Positions 63,615 through 64,000 of a stretch of DNA of 64,000 nucleotides are shown here, piece after piece (the stretch's first letter is position 1; each line of letters opens with the position of its first letter). The notes under the pieces were generated by a model. It saw only the letters and a list, made by a program, of their open reading frames with translations. It was not told the origin of the DNA and did no database searches. Both the position numbers and the translations under genes were made by a program. This DNA is from Mycolicibacter terrae (GTDB lineage: Bacteria > Actinomycetota > Actinomycetes > Mycobacteriales > Mycobacteriaceae), in contig NZ_AP022564.1 in NCBI RefSeq assembly GCF_010727125.1, positions 806,001 to 870,000 of the forward strand, written 5' to 3'.

Positions 63615-64000
63615 TCAGAACGCGCGAATGCCGTCCCAGTCCACCAGCTTCCAACCGGTGCCGGGGCTGCCCTTGACCACCACCCGGCCGATGTTGGGCA
63701 GCGGATGGTCGGTCATCAGCTCATCGCGCGGATTCTTGACGGTCATCAGGGTCCAGGTCATGATCGACGCCGCGTGTGAGAACGCCACCGGGTTGGCGTC
63801 TCCGCTGTCGTAGATCCGCTGGACCGCGGCGCTGAACTCCTCGTTGAACTGGTTGCCGTCGATCGAGCCGGGTATGGCTGTGGTCCGGTCACCGTGAATC
63901 CAGGCCTGCGGGGCGAGTAGATACGGGGCATTGACCACCGAGCTGGACTTGTCGGCGAACCAGCCGGCGTTGATCTCCCGCAGGCCAGGCAGGATCTGCA
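63615..64000 (-). CDS. Histidine phosphatase family protein, LpqD-type (partial)
   Basis: The C-terminal 128 codons of a gene running off the right edge. The frame is open from the edge (QILPGLREINAGWFADKSSS) through VAFSHAASIMTWTLMTVKNP, which has the second catalytic His of the branch-1 histidine phosphatases, to a short C-terminus VDWDGIRAF. In M. tuberculosis the neighbour of acrA1 is lpqD (Rv3390), a lipoprotein of this family. The lipobox and first catalytic RHG motif lie outside the window. Confidence 0.75.
   Translation of the reverse strand, partial: QILPGLREINAGWFADKSSSVVNAPYLLAPQAWIHGDRTTAIPGSIDGNQFNEEFSAAVQRIYDSGDANPVAFSHAASIMTWTLMTVKNPRDELMTDHPLPNIGRVVVKGSPGTGWKLVDWDGIRAF

Noticed and set aside
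61479..63779. 766-codon plus-strand frame opposite the acyl-CoA reductase
   Set aside because: Antisense shadow; the minus-strand product has two intact Rossmann domains.

Overview
The window comes from a high-GC actinobacterium, almost certainly a nontuberculous Mycobacterium. Supporting evidence is the gene order, which follows the M. tuberculosis segment from about Rv3440c down to Rv3390 (T7SS-type pair, glmS, DUF4436, rhomboid-like, nnr, gadB, alr, tsaE/B/rimI/D, groES-groEL1, whiB3, Rv3415c-like, DUF5319, guaB2, guaB3, choD, GH65/beta-PGM, guaA, imuA'-imuB, iunH, acyl-CoA reductase, lpqD-like). PGRS arrays, PE-PPE-type hydrolases, GjpA-type porins and fatty acyl-AMP ligases also fit. The species cannot be fixed from sequence alone; the leader-bearing PGRS and GjpA genes would suit an environmental or M. 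terrae-like lineage (inference).

Layout. 1-2.4 kb: an EspC-like / WXG-motif pair and a vapBC toxin-antitoxin pair. 2.4-24.8 kb: a large accessory surface region built from repeated parts: three fatty acyl-AMP ligases (FAAL), three GjpA-like exported proteins and two giant Gly/Ala/Asn PGRS proteins that carry ordinary signal peptides instead of PE domains. It also holds an F420-type oxidoreductase and a nucleophile-less alpha/beta-hydrolase-fold protein. The core glmS-DUF4436 segment lies inside this region and carries fossil duplications of the glmS tail and of a small secreted-protein gene. 24.8-29.5 kb: a leftward group of SDR, Baeyer-Villiger monooxygenase and two duplicated kinase-less PknH-type sensor proteins. 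29.5-41.3 kb: conserved core (rhomboid-like, nnr, gadB, alr, tRNA t6A genes with a tsaB-rimI fusion, groES-groEL1 with CIRCE), interrupted by a DUF559-type nuclease-fold gene bracketed by two 56-bp palindromes. 41.3-46.6 kb: an accessory island between groEL1 and whiB3 (SDR, transposase remnant, stress-type membrane protein and lipoprotein, two PE-less PE-PPE hydrolases, small secreted proteins). 46.6-64 kb: core again, with the guanine nucleotide genes guaB2, guaB3 and guaA, choD, a GH65/beta-phosphoglucomutase pair, the SOS mutasome genes imuA'-imuB behind a LexA box, iunH, a fatty acyl-CoA reductase and a truncated lpqD-like gene at the edge. sigD and its anti-sigma gene, expected next to the Rv3415c-like gene, are missing.

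How it fits together. The accessory blocks share a cell-envelope theme: fatty acid activation, exported hydrophobic porin-like proteins and very large Gly-rich surface proteins, with AT-rich divergent promoters that share YTTCCGC boxes. The most unusual structures are the repeated FAAL/GjpA/PGRS parts, the dispersed 56-bp nested palindromes (two flanking a nuclease-fold gene), and the use of Sec-type leaders on domains normally delivered by PE/PPE and ESX secretion.
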